In this document: piece after piece, positions 1-6,709 of the stretch
Numbering within the stretch: position 1 is the first letter of the stretch
How the letters are laid out: each line of letters begins with the position of its first letter
Assembly (NCBI GenBank): GCA_003601725.1
Contig: PIYJ01000041.1
Coordinates: 1-10,667, forward strand
Direction of reading: 5' to 3'
DNA from: Candidatus Bathyarchaeota archaeon
GTDB lineage: Archaea; Thermoproteota; Bathyarchaeia; Bathyarchaeales; DTEX01
Length of the DNA: 10,667 nt
The notes under the pieces: generated by a model
The model's database searches: none
Told to the model about the DNA's origin: nothing
The model's input: the letters and a program-made list of their open reading frames with translations, nothing else
Position numbers and translations under genes: made by a program

Positions 1-1233
1 GCAACGTAACCGACATCGACGATAAGATGATAAACAGGGCGAAGGAGATGGGAATCAGCATTCAGGAGCTCGGCGAAATCTACAGCAACGCCTACTTCGA
101 AGATGCGGCTAAGCTGAACGTTAAAAGGCCTGATGTCGCGCCTCGTGCAACTCAGCACATCCCGGAGATCATTGAAGCTATTGAGACTCTTGTCGAGAAG
201 GGATATGCCTATGCGGTTGACGGCGACGTCTATTTTGACGTCTCGAAATTCGAAGAGTACGGCAAACTTTCAGGCAATAAGACGGAGGCCCTAGAGATGG
301 GAGCGAGAGGTAAACCCGAAGAAGAAGAACCCTGCTGATTTCGCTTTGTGGAAGGGTTGGAAACCTGGGGAGCCTGGGTGGCATAGCCCATGGGGGAAGG
401 GAAGGCCGGGATGGCATATTGAATGTTCAACGATGGCTCAAAAGTATCTTGGCGAAACTATAGATATCCATATGGGTGGAAAAGACCTGATTTTTCCCCA
501 CCATGAGAATGAGATTGCTCAGGCGGAAGCTGCGACTGGGAAACCCTTTGTGAGGTATTGGCTTCACAATGAGTGGCTTACTGTTGAGGGTGAAAAGATG
601 TCGAAGTCCCTCGGAAATTTCATAACTGTCAGAGATGCCTTAAAGATGTGTAGCCCTCAAGTTTTAAGGTTCTTCTTAATATCATCTCATTATCGGAGTC
701 CGCTCGATTTCAACAAAGAAGCTTTGAGGATCTCTAGAAGAAACCTTGAAAGGCTGATTAGAGCCCTAGAGAGGCTGAATGACATTCCTGAAAGGGATTC
801 AGTGAAATCTGAGGATGAAAAGCTGCTTTCTGAGATTGAGGAGGCAAAGAAGAGATTTGAGGAGGCTATGGATGACGATTTCAACACGCCTTTAGCGATC
901 TCCACATTATTCAGCATAGTGAAGGCCATAAATAACTATGCAGATGCAAATGAAACAATTGGGAAGCCAGTCAAACAGCAGGTCTTGAAAATATTTACCG
1001 GTCTTCTAGATGTGCTTGGAATAGAATGGAGCATAGATAAGCAGGAGACGGGGCTAACCGGGCTTCTTGAGGATGTAATCAGCATACTTGTAGATGTAAG
1101 AAACGAGATGAGGAAGCGAAAAGAATGGGAAATCGCTGACAGCATACGGGAGAGACTAAAGAAGACGGGGATAATTCTTGAAGATACTCCTAAGGGAACA
1201 AGATGGACCATCAAAAACCCAACGCTAGACTGA
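1..1233 (+). CDS. cysS: Cysteinyl-tRNA synthetase, 5'-partial and frameshifted
   Basis: CysRS charges tRNA(Cys) with cysteine in the cytoplasm. The gene enters the window in frame 3 with NVTDIDDK, a core CysRS motif, so the HIGH region lies upstream. Frame 3 reads through GKLSG and EMGAR to a stop at 336-338. Frame 1 picks up exactly where the family continues (VNPKKKNPADFALWKGWKPGEP) from base 310, so one surplus base near 309 breaks the gene. Downstream are PGWHIEC (zinc-ligand Cys codon 424-426), the HHENE segment (about 499-513), and KMSKS at 595-609, followed by the usual helical C-terminal domain ending in GTRWTIK. Apart from the frameshift the protein looks complete and well conserved. 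Third-position G/C falls from 27 of the first 35 codons to 17 of 35 codons from base 481. Family assignment is certain; whether the shift is real is not. Confidence 0.95.
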
Positions 1234-1299
1234 ACCATCAATGAGCTAAATTTTTACGAGTAAAATCCGGTTTTCCGATTTCTCTTTTCATGCCGAGAA

Positions 1300-1311
1300 T
1301 TTTTTTCTTTT
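1300..1311 (+). terminator. T-run, probable terminator of cysS
   Basis: Seven T residues (1300-1306) followed after one C by four more, about 65 bases after the cysS stop and before the convergent acetyltransferase gene. Archaeal RNA polymerase commonly terminates at such T tracts. No strong hairpin precedes it. Confidence 0.4.
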
Positions 1312-1359
1312 AAATAGTTTATAAAGCATTTTGGGTCTCCTTCTATGCAAGGATGCTCC

Positions 1360-2502
1360 CTAGATATAGTTTAATCCGTATATCGGCGTTGGCAGGGGCA
1401 GAGCATGGGATAAAGATTCTGGGCGGGGTTTGATTTTAACTTCAGGCTGCGGGGGAGCTCTAAGTTTATCGGGAGCTCCAAAGAAGAGGAGTGTAAGAGC
1501 TCGGGAATCTGAGAAACTCGTCTCTTCCCCGTTTAGGTGAAGCCTTATCTTTTCATGAACCAGATCATGGATGAACCTGCGGGATTCTTTCTCTCCCATC
1601 TTCTCTTCCAAGTAAGGCTGAATCTTCTCCAGAAAGCTTTGCGGGTTTATTATGGCCATACTTGCGGGGGCTTCAGAAGGCGTCTTCTCCAAGTTCTGTT
1701 CTTCTAAAAGATACAGCATTCCCAAGTCTTGAGATGGCACGGCCAATTTAATCGCGTTTACATTTAAAGTTTCGAGAAGCCTCTCAATCAGATATAAGAT
1801 TATGCTTCGGGGTCCCGCGTACTCTACTATCGTAGGTACATTCTCGTTTAGAAACGATTCAATCGCTATGTAAGCTAAAGGTCTGCCTCTATTTATAGCA
1901 GTATAAATCTTAAGATCCTCGTATCGTAATCCACGTCCAAGTAAGATCTTAAACTCTTCAAGGCTACGCCGATACCTAACTGGCTCTCTATGATAGATTT
2001 CGATCAAATCTTTTAAGAGATCTTCACTGTAACGAACGATGCTTATGCCATCGAGATCTAAATCAAGTTTCCCTCGCAGTATATTATAAGTGTAAACTTT
2101 ACCTGCTTCTACACATCCAACCCTTTTGTACAGGTTTCTAGATCCGGAAACAAGCACTAAATCTACATCGTCTCTTCTCATCTTAGAAAAAGCATCTCTC
2201 ACCAGAGCTGATGCGTAGCCCTTGTTTCTATAGTTGGGATGCGTGCAGACGCTTCCTATCATCCCAACCTTGAACCAGCAACCGTAGATGAGAAGCTCCC
2301 CTTCCCATATGCCTACGTGAGAGACTGGTTTGCCATCATAGGCTATCACTCGAAGATTTTCCAAGTTATCCATATTGAAGAGCTGCGGAAAGAGATCCAT
2401 CAATACCGACGGCGAGCCTGGCTTAACCTTAAAGACTGAATTCACCAAATTAACTATATCAATCAACTCTTCAGGTTTAGCTGCCCTTGGACCCTCTAGC
2501 AT
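1360..2502 (-). CDS. GNAT N-acetyltransferase, Eis-like two-part architecture
   Basis: A 380-residue protein whose N-terminal half is a GNAT acetyltransferase. The acetyl-CoA-binding motif A is visible as IGSVCTHPNYRNKGYASAL (residues 82-100), with the pyrophosphate-loop pattern R-N-K-G-Y-A at 92-97. A second feature, SRNLYKRVGC (about 121-130), matches the usual conserved end of the fold. The remaining ~200 residues look like a second, degenerate acyltransferase-like region and then an SCP2-like tail (about 290-360, HLNGEETSF and RALTLLFFG). This arrangement resembles the Eis family, which acetylates amino groups of small molecules or proteins; the substrate here cannot be read from sequence. 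The ATG start has a G-rich site (GGGGG) six bases upstream. The gene stands alone, convergent with cysS and divergent from the PHP gene. Confidence 0.8.
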   Translation of the reverse strand: MLEGPRAAKPEELIDIVNLVNSVFKVKPGSPSVLMDLFPQLFNMDNLENLRVIAYDGKPVSHVGIWEGELLIYGCWFKVGMIGSVCTHPNYRNKGYASALVRDAFSKMRRDDVDLVLVSGSRNLYKRVGCVEAGKVYTYNILRGKLDLDLDGISIVRYSEDLLKDLIEIYHREPVRYRRSLEEFKILLGRGLRYEDLKIYTAINRGRPLAYIAIESFLNENVPTIVEYAGPRSIILYLIERLLETLNVNAIKLAVPSQDLGMLYLLEEQNLEKTPSEAPASMAIINPQSFLEKIQPYLEEKMGEKESRRFIHDLVHEKIRLHLNGEETSFSDSRALTLLFFGAPDKLRAPPQPEVKIKPRPESLSHALPLPTPIYGLNYI

Positions 2503-2539
2503 CTTAGACCCCCTTTTTCCATCCAGATAAAAAATGAAA

Positions 2540-2547
2540 GATAAAAG
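2540..2547 (-). promoter_or_regulatory. Putative TATA box of the acetyltransferase gene
   Basis: On the minus strand this reads CTTTTATC, about 38-45 bases before the ATG. A start of transcription some 25 bases downstream would leave a short leader that still contains the GGGGG ribosome-binding site. AT-rich surroundings make the call weak. Confidence 0.3.
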
Positions 2548-2655
2548 TTACTGTCAGAGCTGATTAAAAATTTTTGAGATGCCATTCAAAGCGTATTTCT
2601 CTGACTTGGAAGGTAAGAAAAGATATAGTTAAAAGAAGAATAAAATCAGATAAAT

Positions 2656-2661
2656 GGAGAG
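2656..2661 (+). promoter_or_regulatory. Shine-Dalgarno site that sets the PHP gene start
   Basis: GGAGAG, five bases before a TTG codon at 2667. It supports a start there rather than at the TTG at 2574, which has no such site. Confidence 0.6.
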
Positions 2662-2666
2662 TAAAG

Positions 2667-3401
2667 TTGGATTTACCCAGTATCGATCTACATACACATA
2701 GTGTCTATTCCGATGGTAAAAATTGCATTCGAGACATGATTAGACAAGCAGAGACTAACGGGCTTGACGCCGTTGCAATAACAGATCATTATCATAAAAT
2801 TGGAAACCTCTCGCAGTATGTGAATGAGATAAAGGAAGAAGCGGAGAATTTTTCCATTCGAGTACTGGTAGGAGTAGAAATTCATCCAATCGAAGATTTC
2901 ACTCTGCCTGTTGTTGGGAAAAGAACGCATGGGATTGATCTTATACTTGCAGATCCCTTAGGGGAAGCTTCTTCTCACCTTAACCAACTTGACAAGGAGA
3001 GAATACTTGAATATTTTGCAAAGATGTATAAGAGCATCTGCGAAAACCCTGAAGTCGACATTATTGCCCACCCCTTCAATCTAGGACGCTTTGAAGAGAT
3101 CAGATCATTCAGTGATATCGACTCTTGGCTTTTGGAGCATATAATAAAAGAAGCGAGGAAAGGAGGCAAATTTCTTGAAGTAATGAGTGGAATGAGCTGG
3201 TGGTATCCACGATCCAGAGTTGATCTGTTTACTCGGGAATATTCTGCTTTTATTAAAGAAGCTTTAGACGGAGGAGTAAAGTTTTCCATAGGGAGCGATG
3301 CGCATTGTGTACATGGCGTTGGAAACATATCATGGTCCCGTAAGGTTTTATGGGAAGCCGGAGCTACTAGGAATGACATAATCAACGTTGAGCTCTACTG
3401 A
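2667..3401 (+). CDS. PHP-domain metal-dependent phosphoesterase
   Basis: A 244-residue PHP protein (family of DNA polymerase PHP domains, histidinol phosphatase and YciV/RNase AM-type nucleases). Metal-site motifs occur in the expected order: DLHTHS (H9, H11), SDG (D16), ITDH (D40, H41), GVEIHP (E71), IIAHPFN (H135), FLEVMSG (E171) and GSDAH (D211, H213). All metal ligands appear present, so the enzyme should be active, hydrolysing a phosphoester of unknown identity. The TTG start is chosen because of the GGAGAG site and because family members begin only a few residues before the first HxH. The open frame continues upstream to another TTG at 2574, adding 31 basic, non-conserved residues; this longer form is less likely. 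The next gene is on the same strand about 110 bases on. Confidence 0.88.
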   Translation: MDLPSIDLHTHSVYSDGKNCIRDMIRQAETNGLDAVAITDHYHKIGNLSQYVNEIKEEAENFSIRVLVGVEIHPIEDFTLPVVGKRTHGIDLILADPLGEASSHLNQLDKERILEYFAKMYKSICENPEVDIIAHPFNLGRFEEIRSFSDIDSWLLEHIIKEARKGGKFLEVMSGMSWWYPRSRVDLFTREYSAFIKEALDGGVKFSIGSDAHCVHGVGNISWSRKVLWEAGATRNDIINVELY

Positions 3402-3415
3402 TTCATCCAGTAGAT

Positions 3416-3446
3416 ATTTGTGAATTCTGAATGTGGATCCACAAAT
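3416..3446. repeat. Nested inverted repeats between the PHP and Ig-like genes
   Basis: ATTTGTG (3416-3422) is mirrored by CACAAAT (3440-3446), and the second arm overlaps a perfect 12-base palindrome TGTGGATCCACA (3432-3443). The element starts 15 bases after the PHP stop. It could be an operator for the downstream gene or an RNA hairpin acting as terminator or processing site; no T run follows, which argues against a simple terminator. Confidence 0.5.
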
Positions 3447-3480
3447 GCGAAGGGGAGCTCTTAAGTCTTCAATCAGATTT

Positions 3481-3529
3481 AATAGGAAGTTTGAGACCGT
3501 TAAGCTTGATCAGCATGAATAGGAAGTTT
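3481..3529 (+). repeat. 12-base direct repeat flanking the start of the Ig-like gene
   Basis: AATAGGAAGTTT occurs at 3481-3492 and again at 3518-3529, where it forms codons 2-5 of the gene. Copies are 37 bases apart. The origin (slippage, duplication or a functional site) is not clear. Confidence 0.5.
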
Positions 3530-4195
3530 TTGATTATCTTCGGGGTCTCAGCAATAGTGTTGCTCTTAGGAATAATTTTTGTCATGCAGCTTAACATGAA
3601 ACCTACAGATGCGAAGATAGCGGAGATCCTTGATGAGAATAAAGGAAAACTACTGGGTCTCCTCGGCGTGGTTGGAGCTGGAATTGCAAGAGACGCGAAC
3701 AATCACATCATCGGGGTAGCAATCTATGTAGATGACGATATAGCCAACAGCAAGGAAATACCAAACCAACTGGGTGAATTCAGGGTTTACATTAAAAGAT
3801 TTGAAGAGGCAAGCGATTTTGAAAAGTCAAAGATGATCATTCGGAACGGCTACTTTCGCCTTCTTAATGTTGAATTAGATAAGAACGCTTATCGACGAGG
3901 TGAAAGATTAGTTATCTCAATTCAGAACCTATCAAATGAGACCTTCACCTTCGGGAACTCCGCGTTCGGTTCATATATTGAAAGATGGGATGGAGAGTCT
4001 TGGAGATTCTATGCGGGGATGATAAGTTTACAGGTAATAACGACTCTCAATTCGAAGGGAGAGGCAAGGATAACATATGAACTGTCGGATGAGCCTTTTT
4101 CTCCGGGGAAATATCGAGTTGTCTCGAAGGGATGGATCGAACGCGAAGAAGAAAACATCCGCATATGGGGATACGCAGAATTTACAGTTCTTTAG
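3515..4195 (+). CDS. Membrane-anchored protein with C-terminal Ig-like domain
   Basis: A 226-residue protein of unknown function. Residues 5-25 form one strongly hydrophobic segment after a short basic N-terminus (MNRK), a signal anchor or uncleaved signal peptide that would place the rest outside the cell. Residues 35-95 include GVVGAGIARD and a strand-rich stretch ending IPNQLGEFRVYI, a layout seen in small extracytoplasmic domains of unknown role. Residues about 116-226 resemble bacterial Ig-like domains of the Big_14 type, with NLSNETFTFG, an aromatic Y-I-E-R-W-D-G-E-S-W strand and a closing FSPGKYRVV strand. No catalytic residues are apparent. The open frame extends to an ATG at 3431, but those 28 residues are unlike a signal sequence and that start lies within the palindrome, so the ATG at 3515 directly before the hydrophobic segment is preferred. 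Confidence 0.75.
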   Translation: MNRKFLIIFGVSAIVLLLGIIFVMQLNMKPTDAKIAEILDENKGKLLGLLGVVGAGIARDANNHIIGVAIYVDDDIANSKEIPNQLGEFRVYIKRFEEASDFEKSKMIIRNGYFRLLNVELDKNAYRRGERLVISIQNLSNETFTFGNSAFGSYIERWDGESWRFYAGMISLQVITTLNSKGEARITYELSDEPFSPGKYRVVSKGWIEREEENIRIWGYAEFTVL

Positions 4196-4219
4196 ACCGA
4201 TGAGGAATTAAATGATTCT

Positions 4220-4999
4220 TCATGGGTGGATTATATCTTCCGGTTTGGTCACGATCTTTTCAAGGGTTGTAGCGTCTATCCGCTTCGCATCTCCCTTGTA
4301 CCTGTCAACAATGCCGCTGTCTTTAAATTGCCATCTAATCTTAAGAGGAAACTTCGGTTTACAAGGGTTTATCTTTCCTACTCTTTTCATCGCTTCTTTA
4401 GCGCCCTCATATATCATGGCGCGAGCTCTTTTAGGTGAATACATAAGCGCTGCTTCGCGGGCTAATCCTGTCTTAACCTGAACTGTAACTATGTCATCTC
4501 CTAAGAAATCTCTTGCTTCTCTAACAGTTTTATCGTCGCCGGTCACCATTAACACGGGAATGTCGCATGCCCCGAGCAGAATCGCGCTTTGGTATATCTC
4601 CCCAGCGAGCCTATCGTTTATCCAATAGTTATCCCATGTTAGGCTGCTTTGGGTATGACATAATATTCCGCGTTTAGTGTGGCTCATCGAGTGAAAACCA
4701 AGAAGGAAAGCGCCGTCGAACCCTTGACGCAAGACTATATCATAGGGGCTGAAGATGCCCATGACTACTTCGGCTCTTTCATCGAGCTCTTCCAGGAAGA
4801 AGCTCTTTGAACCATCATGACCGTCCTGAACAACGACACGCGTAGCTCCCCCGTCGAAAGCGCCGCGAACCGCAGCGTTAATCTCCCCCATAAGGAAATG
4901 CCGCGCTTCGATATTAGCCGGCGTCCCATATTCCCTGGTCTGTTCAAACCTGTAGACTCCGCAGACACCTTCAAGATCAGTTAGAATATAGATCTTCAT
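4220..4999 (-). CDS. M55 family metallopeptidase, DppA-like D-aminopeptidase
   Basis: A 259-residue protein of the DppA family, zinc-dependent D-aminopeptidases that release N-terminal D-amino acids from short peptides; the family's subunits form a decameric ring. The zinc ligands of Bacillus DppA (D8, E10, H60, H104, E133) match D8 and E10 in TDLEG, H61 in VQDGHDGS, H103 in GFHSMS and E134 in LAGEI. The conserved active-site histidine is H115 in GILCHT. VTGDD (about 152-156) and GLAREAAL are also family signatures. Length is close to normal. The ATG start has a GAGGA site four to five bases upstream. It ends only 24 bases from the convergent Ig-like gene. In archaea the physiological substrate is not established; scavenging or turnover of peptides containing D-residues is a family-based inference. 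Confidence 0.9.
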   Translation of the reverse strand: MKIYILTDLEGVCGVYRFEQTREYGTPANIEARHFLMGEINAAVRGAFDGGATRVVVQDGHDGSKSFFLEELDERAEVVMGIFSPYDIVLRQGFDGAFLLGFHSMSHTKRGILCHTQSSLTWDNYWINDRLAGEIYQSAILLGACDIPVLMVTGDDKTVREARDFLGDDIVTVQVKTGLAREAALMYSPKRARAMIYEGAKEAMKRVGKINPCKPKFPLKIRWQFKDSGIVDRYKGDAKRIDATTLEKIVTKPEDIIHP

Positions 5000-5034
5000 G
5001 ATTCCTCACACTTGACATAAAAATCTGATCGTGC

Positions 5035-5042
5035 TTATTAAT
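5035..5042 (-). promoter_or_regulatory. Putative TATA box of the M55 peptidase gene
   Basis: TTAATAAG on the minus strand, about 36 bases before the ATG, leaving a leader of roughly 14 bases that carries the GAGGA site. Position fits an archaeal promoter; the motif is weak. Confidence 0.35.
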
Positions 5043-5141
5043 TTGAGCCGTTCGATTCGATGTGTTCGCAGGATTTTCTGCTTCGAGATGAAAAAATAAC
5101 CGTTGCCTTGTGCTCAGCCGTTATCCGTTGATAGGATCATG

Positions 5142-5175
5142 AAAGGGCTGTCTCCCTTTGACTCTGGGAAAGAGT
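5142..5175. other. Two tandem hairpins in a gene-poor stretch
   Basis: AAAGGG (5142-5147) pairs with CCCTTT (5154-5159) across a six-base loop, and one base later ACTCT (5161-5165) pairs with AGAGT (5171-5175) across a five-base loop. They lie in the 239 bases between the M55 gene and the flavodoxin remnant, where no other gene, tRNA or repeat is evident. They may be a structured RNA, a terminator region for leftward or rightward transcripts, or chance. Confidence 0.4.
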
Positions 5176-5197
5176 AGAAATCTCTCTTCACAACAAG

Positions 5198-5205
5198 TTT
5201 ATTTT
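5198..5205 (+). promoter_or_regulatory. Putative TATA box of the flavodoxin remnant
   Basis: TTTATTTT, about 34-41 bases before the GTG codon at 5239. Transcription starting some 25 bases downstream would just include the GGTGA ribosome-binding sequence at 5228-5232. Confidence 0.35.
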
Positions 5206-5238
5206 GGAACGTCCTCTGTTTAGACTCGGTGAATAAGA

Positions 5239-5403
5239 GTGGGGAATAAACGGCTACTTATCATATACTATTCAGGCACGGGCAACACGAGGAGAATGGC
5301 TGAGGAGATCGGTAAGGGAGCTGAACGATTGGGAATCGATGTGAACTTGATGAGAGTTGAAGATTGCAGTCTTAACATAATTAACATAACGGAGTTAATA
5401 TAA
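5239..5403 (+). pseudogene. N-terminal remnant of a flavodoxin-like protein
   Basis: A 54-codon frame from a GTG start, preceded by GGTGA (5228-5232) with a six-base spacer. It encodes strand-loop-helix-strand of a flavodoxin: KRLLIIYYSGTGNTRRMAEE, where SGTGNT is the FMN phosphate-binding loop, then KGAERLGIDVNLMRVEDC, after which the frame stops at TAA 5401-5403. Complete flavodoxins have about 140 or more residues and need later loops to hold the isoalloxazine ring, so this product should not bind FMN normally. The start signals look intact, so the loss seems to be a 3' deletion rather than random decay. Translation as a short peptide remains possible. The rest of a flavodoxin is not found in the following bases in any frame I checked. 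Confidence 0.7.
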
Positions 5404-5433
5404 TAAATACGGGGCTCTTAATGTTTTCACCCC

Positions 5434-5440
5434 TTTTTTT
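5434..5440 (+). terminator. T-run after the flavodoxin remnant
   Basis: Seven consecutive T residues following CCCC, about 30 bases after the remnant's stop and before the convergent end of nadA. Fits an archaeal T-tract terminator for rightward transcription. Confidence 0.4.
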
Positions 5441-5477
5441 ACGTTGGGCTGAAATATCCGTTTTTCATACGCACTAG

Positions 5478-6422
5478 TTATTGTAGTTTCTTTCCTTGGG
5501 GGTTCTCCCGCGTCTTCAACATGAATTCAACAGCCTTTCTAGCCTGATCCATGATTTTGGGCGGTAATTCCACCGGATATCTTTCCTGCTTCAAGGATAA
5601 ATACACCTTTTCAAGGGTGTGAAGCTTCATATTTACGCATATGGCTTCCTCATAGGCGGGGATGAACACCGCGTCTTTTCTCGCTTTCTTCATCCGATGT
5701 AACAATCCAATCTCAGTTGCAACGATGAATTTTTTAGCCTCCGATGATAGAGCCTCCTGATACATCTTAGAGGTGCTGCCTACAAAATCGACAGCCTCGC
5801 ATACTTCTGGGCTGCATTCCGGATGAGCCATGATCTCCGCGTCGGGATGAGACTTTTTAAGCCTCAAGATTTCTTCCTTATTGAATAATTTGTGAACTGG
5901 ACAGAACCCCATGGAAGGTATAGGAATCACATTTTTCTCAGTAAAATTCTTTGCGTAGCGGGCTAAGTTTGAGTCTGGACCGAACAAGACGGTTTCAGAG
6001 TCTATGCGGTTGATTATCTCAACGGAATTTGCGGATGTGCAGACAGCGTCACAATTAGCCTTTGCCTCAGCTAGACTGTTGATGTAAAGCACTATCTTCG
6101 CGTCGGGATGCTTCTTTCGATAGAACTTGACGAGCTCGGCGGGAAGCATCGCAGCCATGGGACACAAAGCGTTCCTGTCGGGTATCAAAACTTTCTTGTC
6201 GGGATTCAAAATCGCCGCGGTCTCAGCCATAAAATTTACGCCGCAGAAGACGATTATCTTCGCGTCGGTCTGAGTGGCACAGAGGGAGAGCTCCAGACTG
6301 TCGCCTACGAAATCCGCTATGTCTTGAACCTCTGGGCGTTGATAGTTGTGGGCTAGAATGACAGCTCTCTTTTTCTCTTTCAAGTTTTGAATCTTCTTCA
6401 TCAAATCGTCAGGGAAACTCAA
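5478..6422 (-). CDS. nadA: Quinolinate synthase NadA
   Basis: NadA is a cytoplasmic [4Fe-4S] enzyme that condenses iminoaspartate with dihydroxyacetone phosphate to give quinolinate, the first dedicated ring-forming step of de novo NAD synthesis. The 314-residue protein carries LAHNYQRPEVQDIADFVGDS near the N-terminus and the three cluster cysteines in family context: C87 in DRNALCPMA, C174 in GFCPVH and C262 in ICVNMKLHTLE. HPEC (200-203) is also conserved. The start is TTG, seven bases after a strong GGAGG (6430-6434); the next in-frame ATG is codon 8. The frame slightly overlaps the restored end of the upstream thioredoxin-like gene, implying translational coupling. Partners NadB or aspartate dehydrogenase and NadC are not in the window. 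Confidence 0.96.
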   Translation of the reverse strand: MSFPDDLMKKIQNLKEKKRAVILAHNYQRPEVQDIADFVGDSLELSLCATQTDAKIIVFCGVNFMAETAAILNPDKKVLIPDRNALCPMAAMLPAELVKFYRKKHPDAKIVLYINSLAEAKANCDAVCTSANSVEIINRIDSETVLFGPDSNLARYAKNFTEKNVIPIPSMGFCPVHKLFNKEEILRLKKSHPDAEIMAHPECSPEVCEAVDFVGSTSKMYQEALSSEAKKFIVATEIGLLHRMKKARKDAVFIPAYEEAICVNMKLHTLEKVYLSLKQERYPVELPPKIMDQARKAVEFMLKTRENPQGKKLQ

Positions 6423-6704
6423 TCTTCTTCCTCCTTTGATTAAGCGCTATTTCCTGCGTGATCTTTCTGAGAAGACTCTCTTTTCTGGGAACTCCGATTA
6501 TTTTATGTTATTTTCAATAATCATCGCGGGAACAGAGAGGATATCATGCCTTTTAGCCCTTTCAAGCCCCTCAGGCGAGAACACATTTATCTCCTCCAAG
6601 TGGAATTCCCGATCAGCCTCCTCTAAAGCTTCTAGGAGAACCCTTATTGCTTCTGGGCGGTACGGGCATATCGGCGAATAGAAGAGCTCTACTCTAATAG
6701 CCAC
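6409..6704 (-). CDS. Small monothiol thioredoxin-fold protein, frameshifted
   Basis: The open frame runs 68 codons (6498-6704) from a GTG start, eight bases after GGAGAG. It shows a thioredoxin/glutaredoxin-like fold: strand VELFYSPIC, active-site C13-P-Y-R16, and the cis-proline loop ILSVPAMII. It then stops at TAA 6498-6500, before the last strand and helix. If the T run at 6501-6504 (four T on the plus strand) had one more base, the frame would continue as IIGVPRKESLLRKI and on to a stop at 6409-6411, giving 98 residues with the missing final strand-helix and a 14-base overlap with nadA. That restoration fits the family closely, so a homopolymer error or a recent mutation is likely. The usual second cysteine is arginine, so it cannot form an internal disulfide; a glutaredoxin-like thiol or sulfur-relay role is inferred. 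It starts five bases after the SepCysS stop. Confidence 0.8.
6430..6437 (-). promoter_or_regulatory. Strong Shine-Dalgarno site of nadA
   Basis: AAAGGAGG on the minus strand, seven bases before the TTG at 6422. It decides the nadA start and lies inside the restored 3' end of the preceding gene, so nadA is probably translated from a shared message. Confidence 0.7.
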
Positions 6705-6709
6705 ATCAA

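Noticed and set aside
2574..2666. N-terminal extension of the PHP protein from a TTG at 2574
   Set aside because: No ribosome-binding site, non-conserved basic residues, and a better start with GGAGAG at 2667.
3431..3514. Longer start of the Ig-like protein at the ATG at 3431
   Set aside because: The ATG overlaps a palindrome and the added 28 residues would put a non-signal-like stretch before the membrane anchor.
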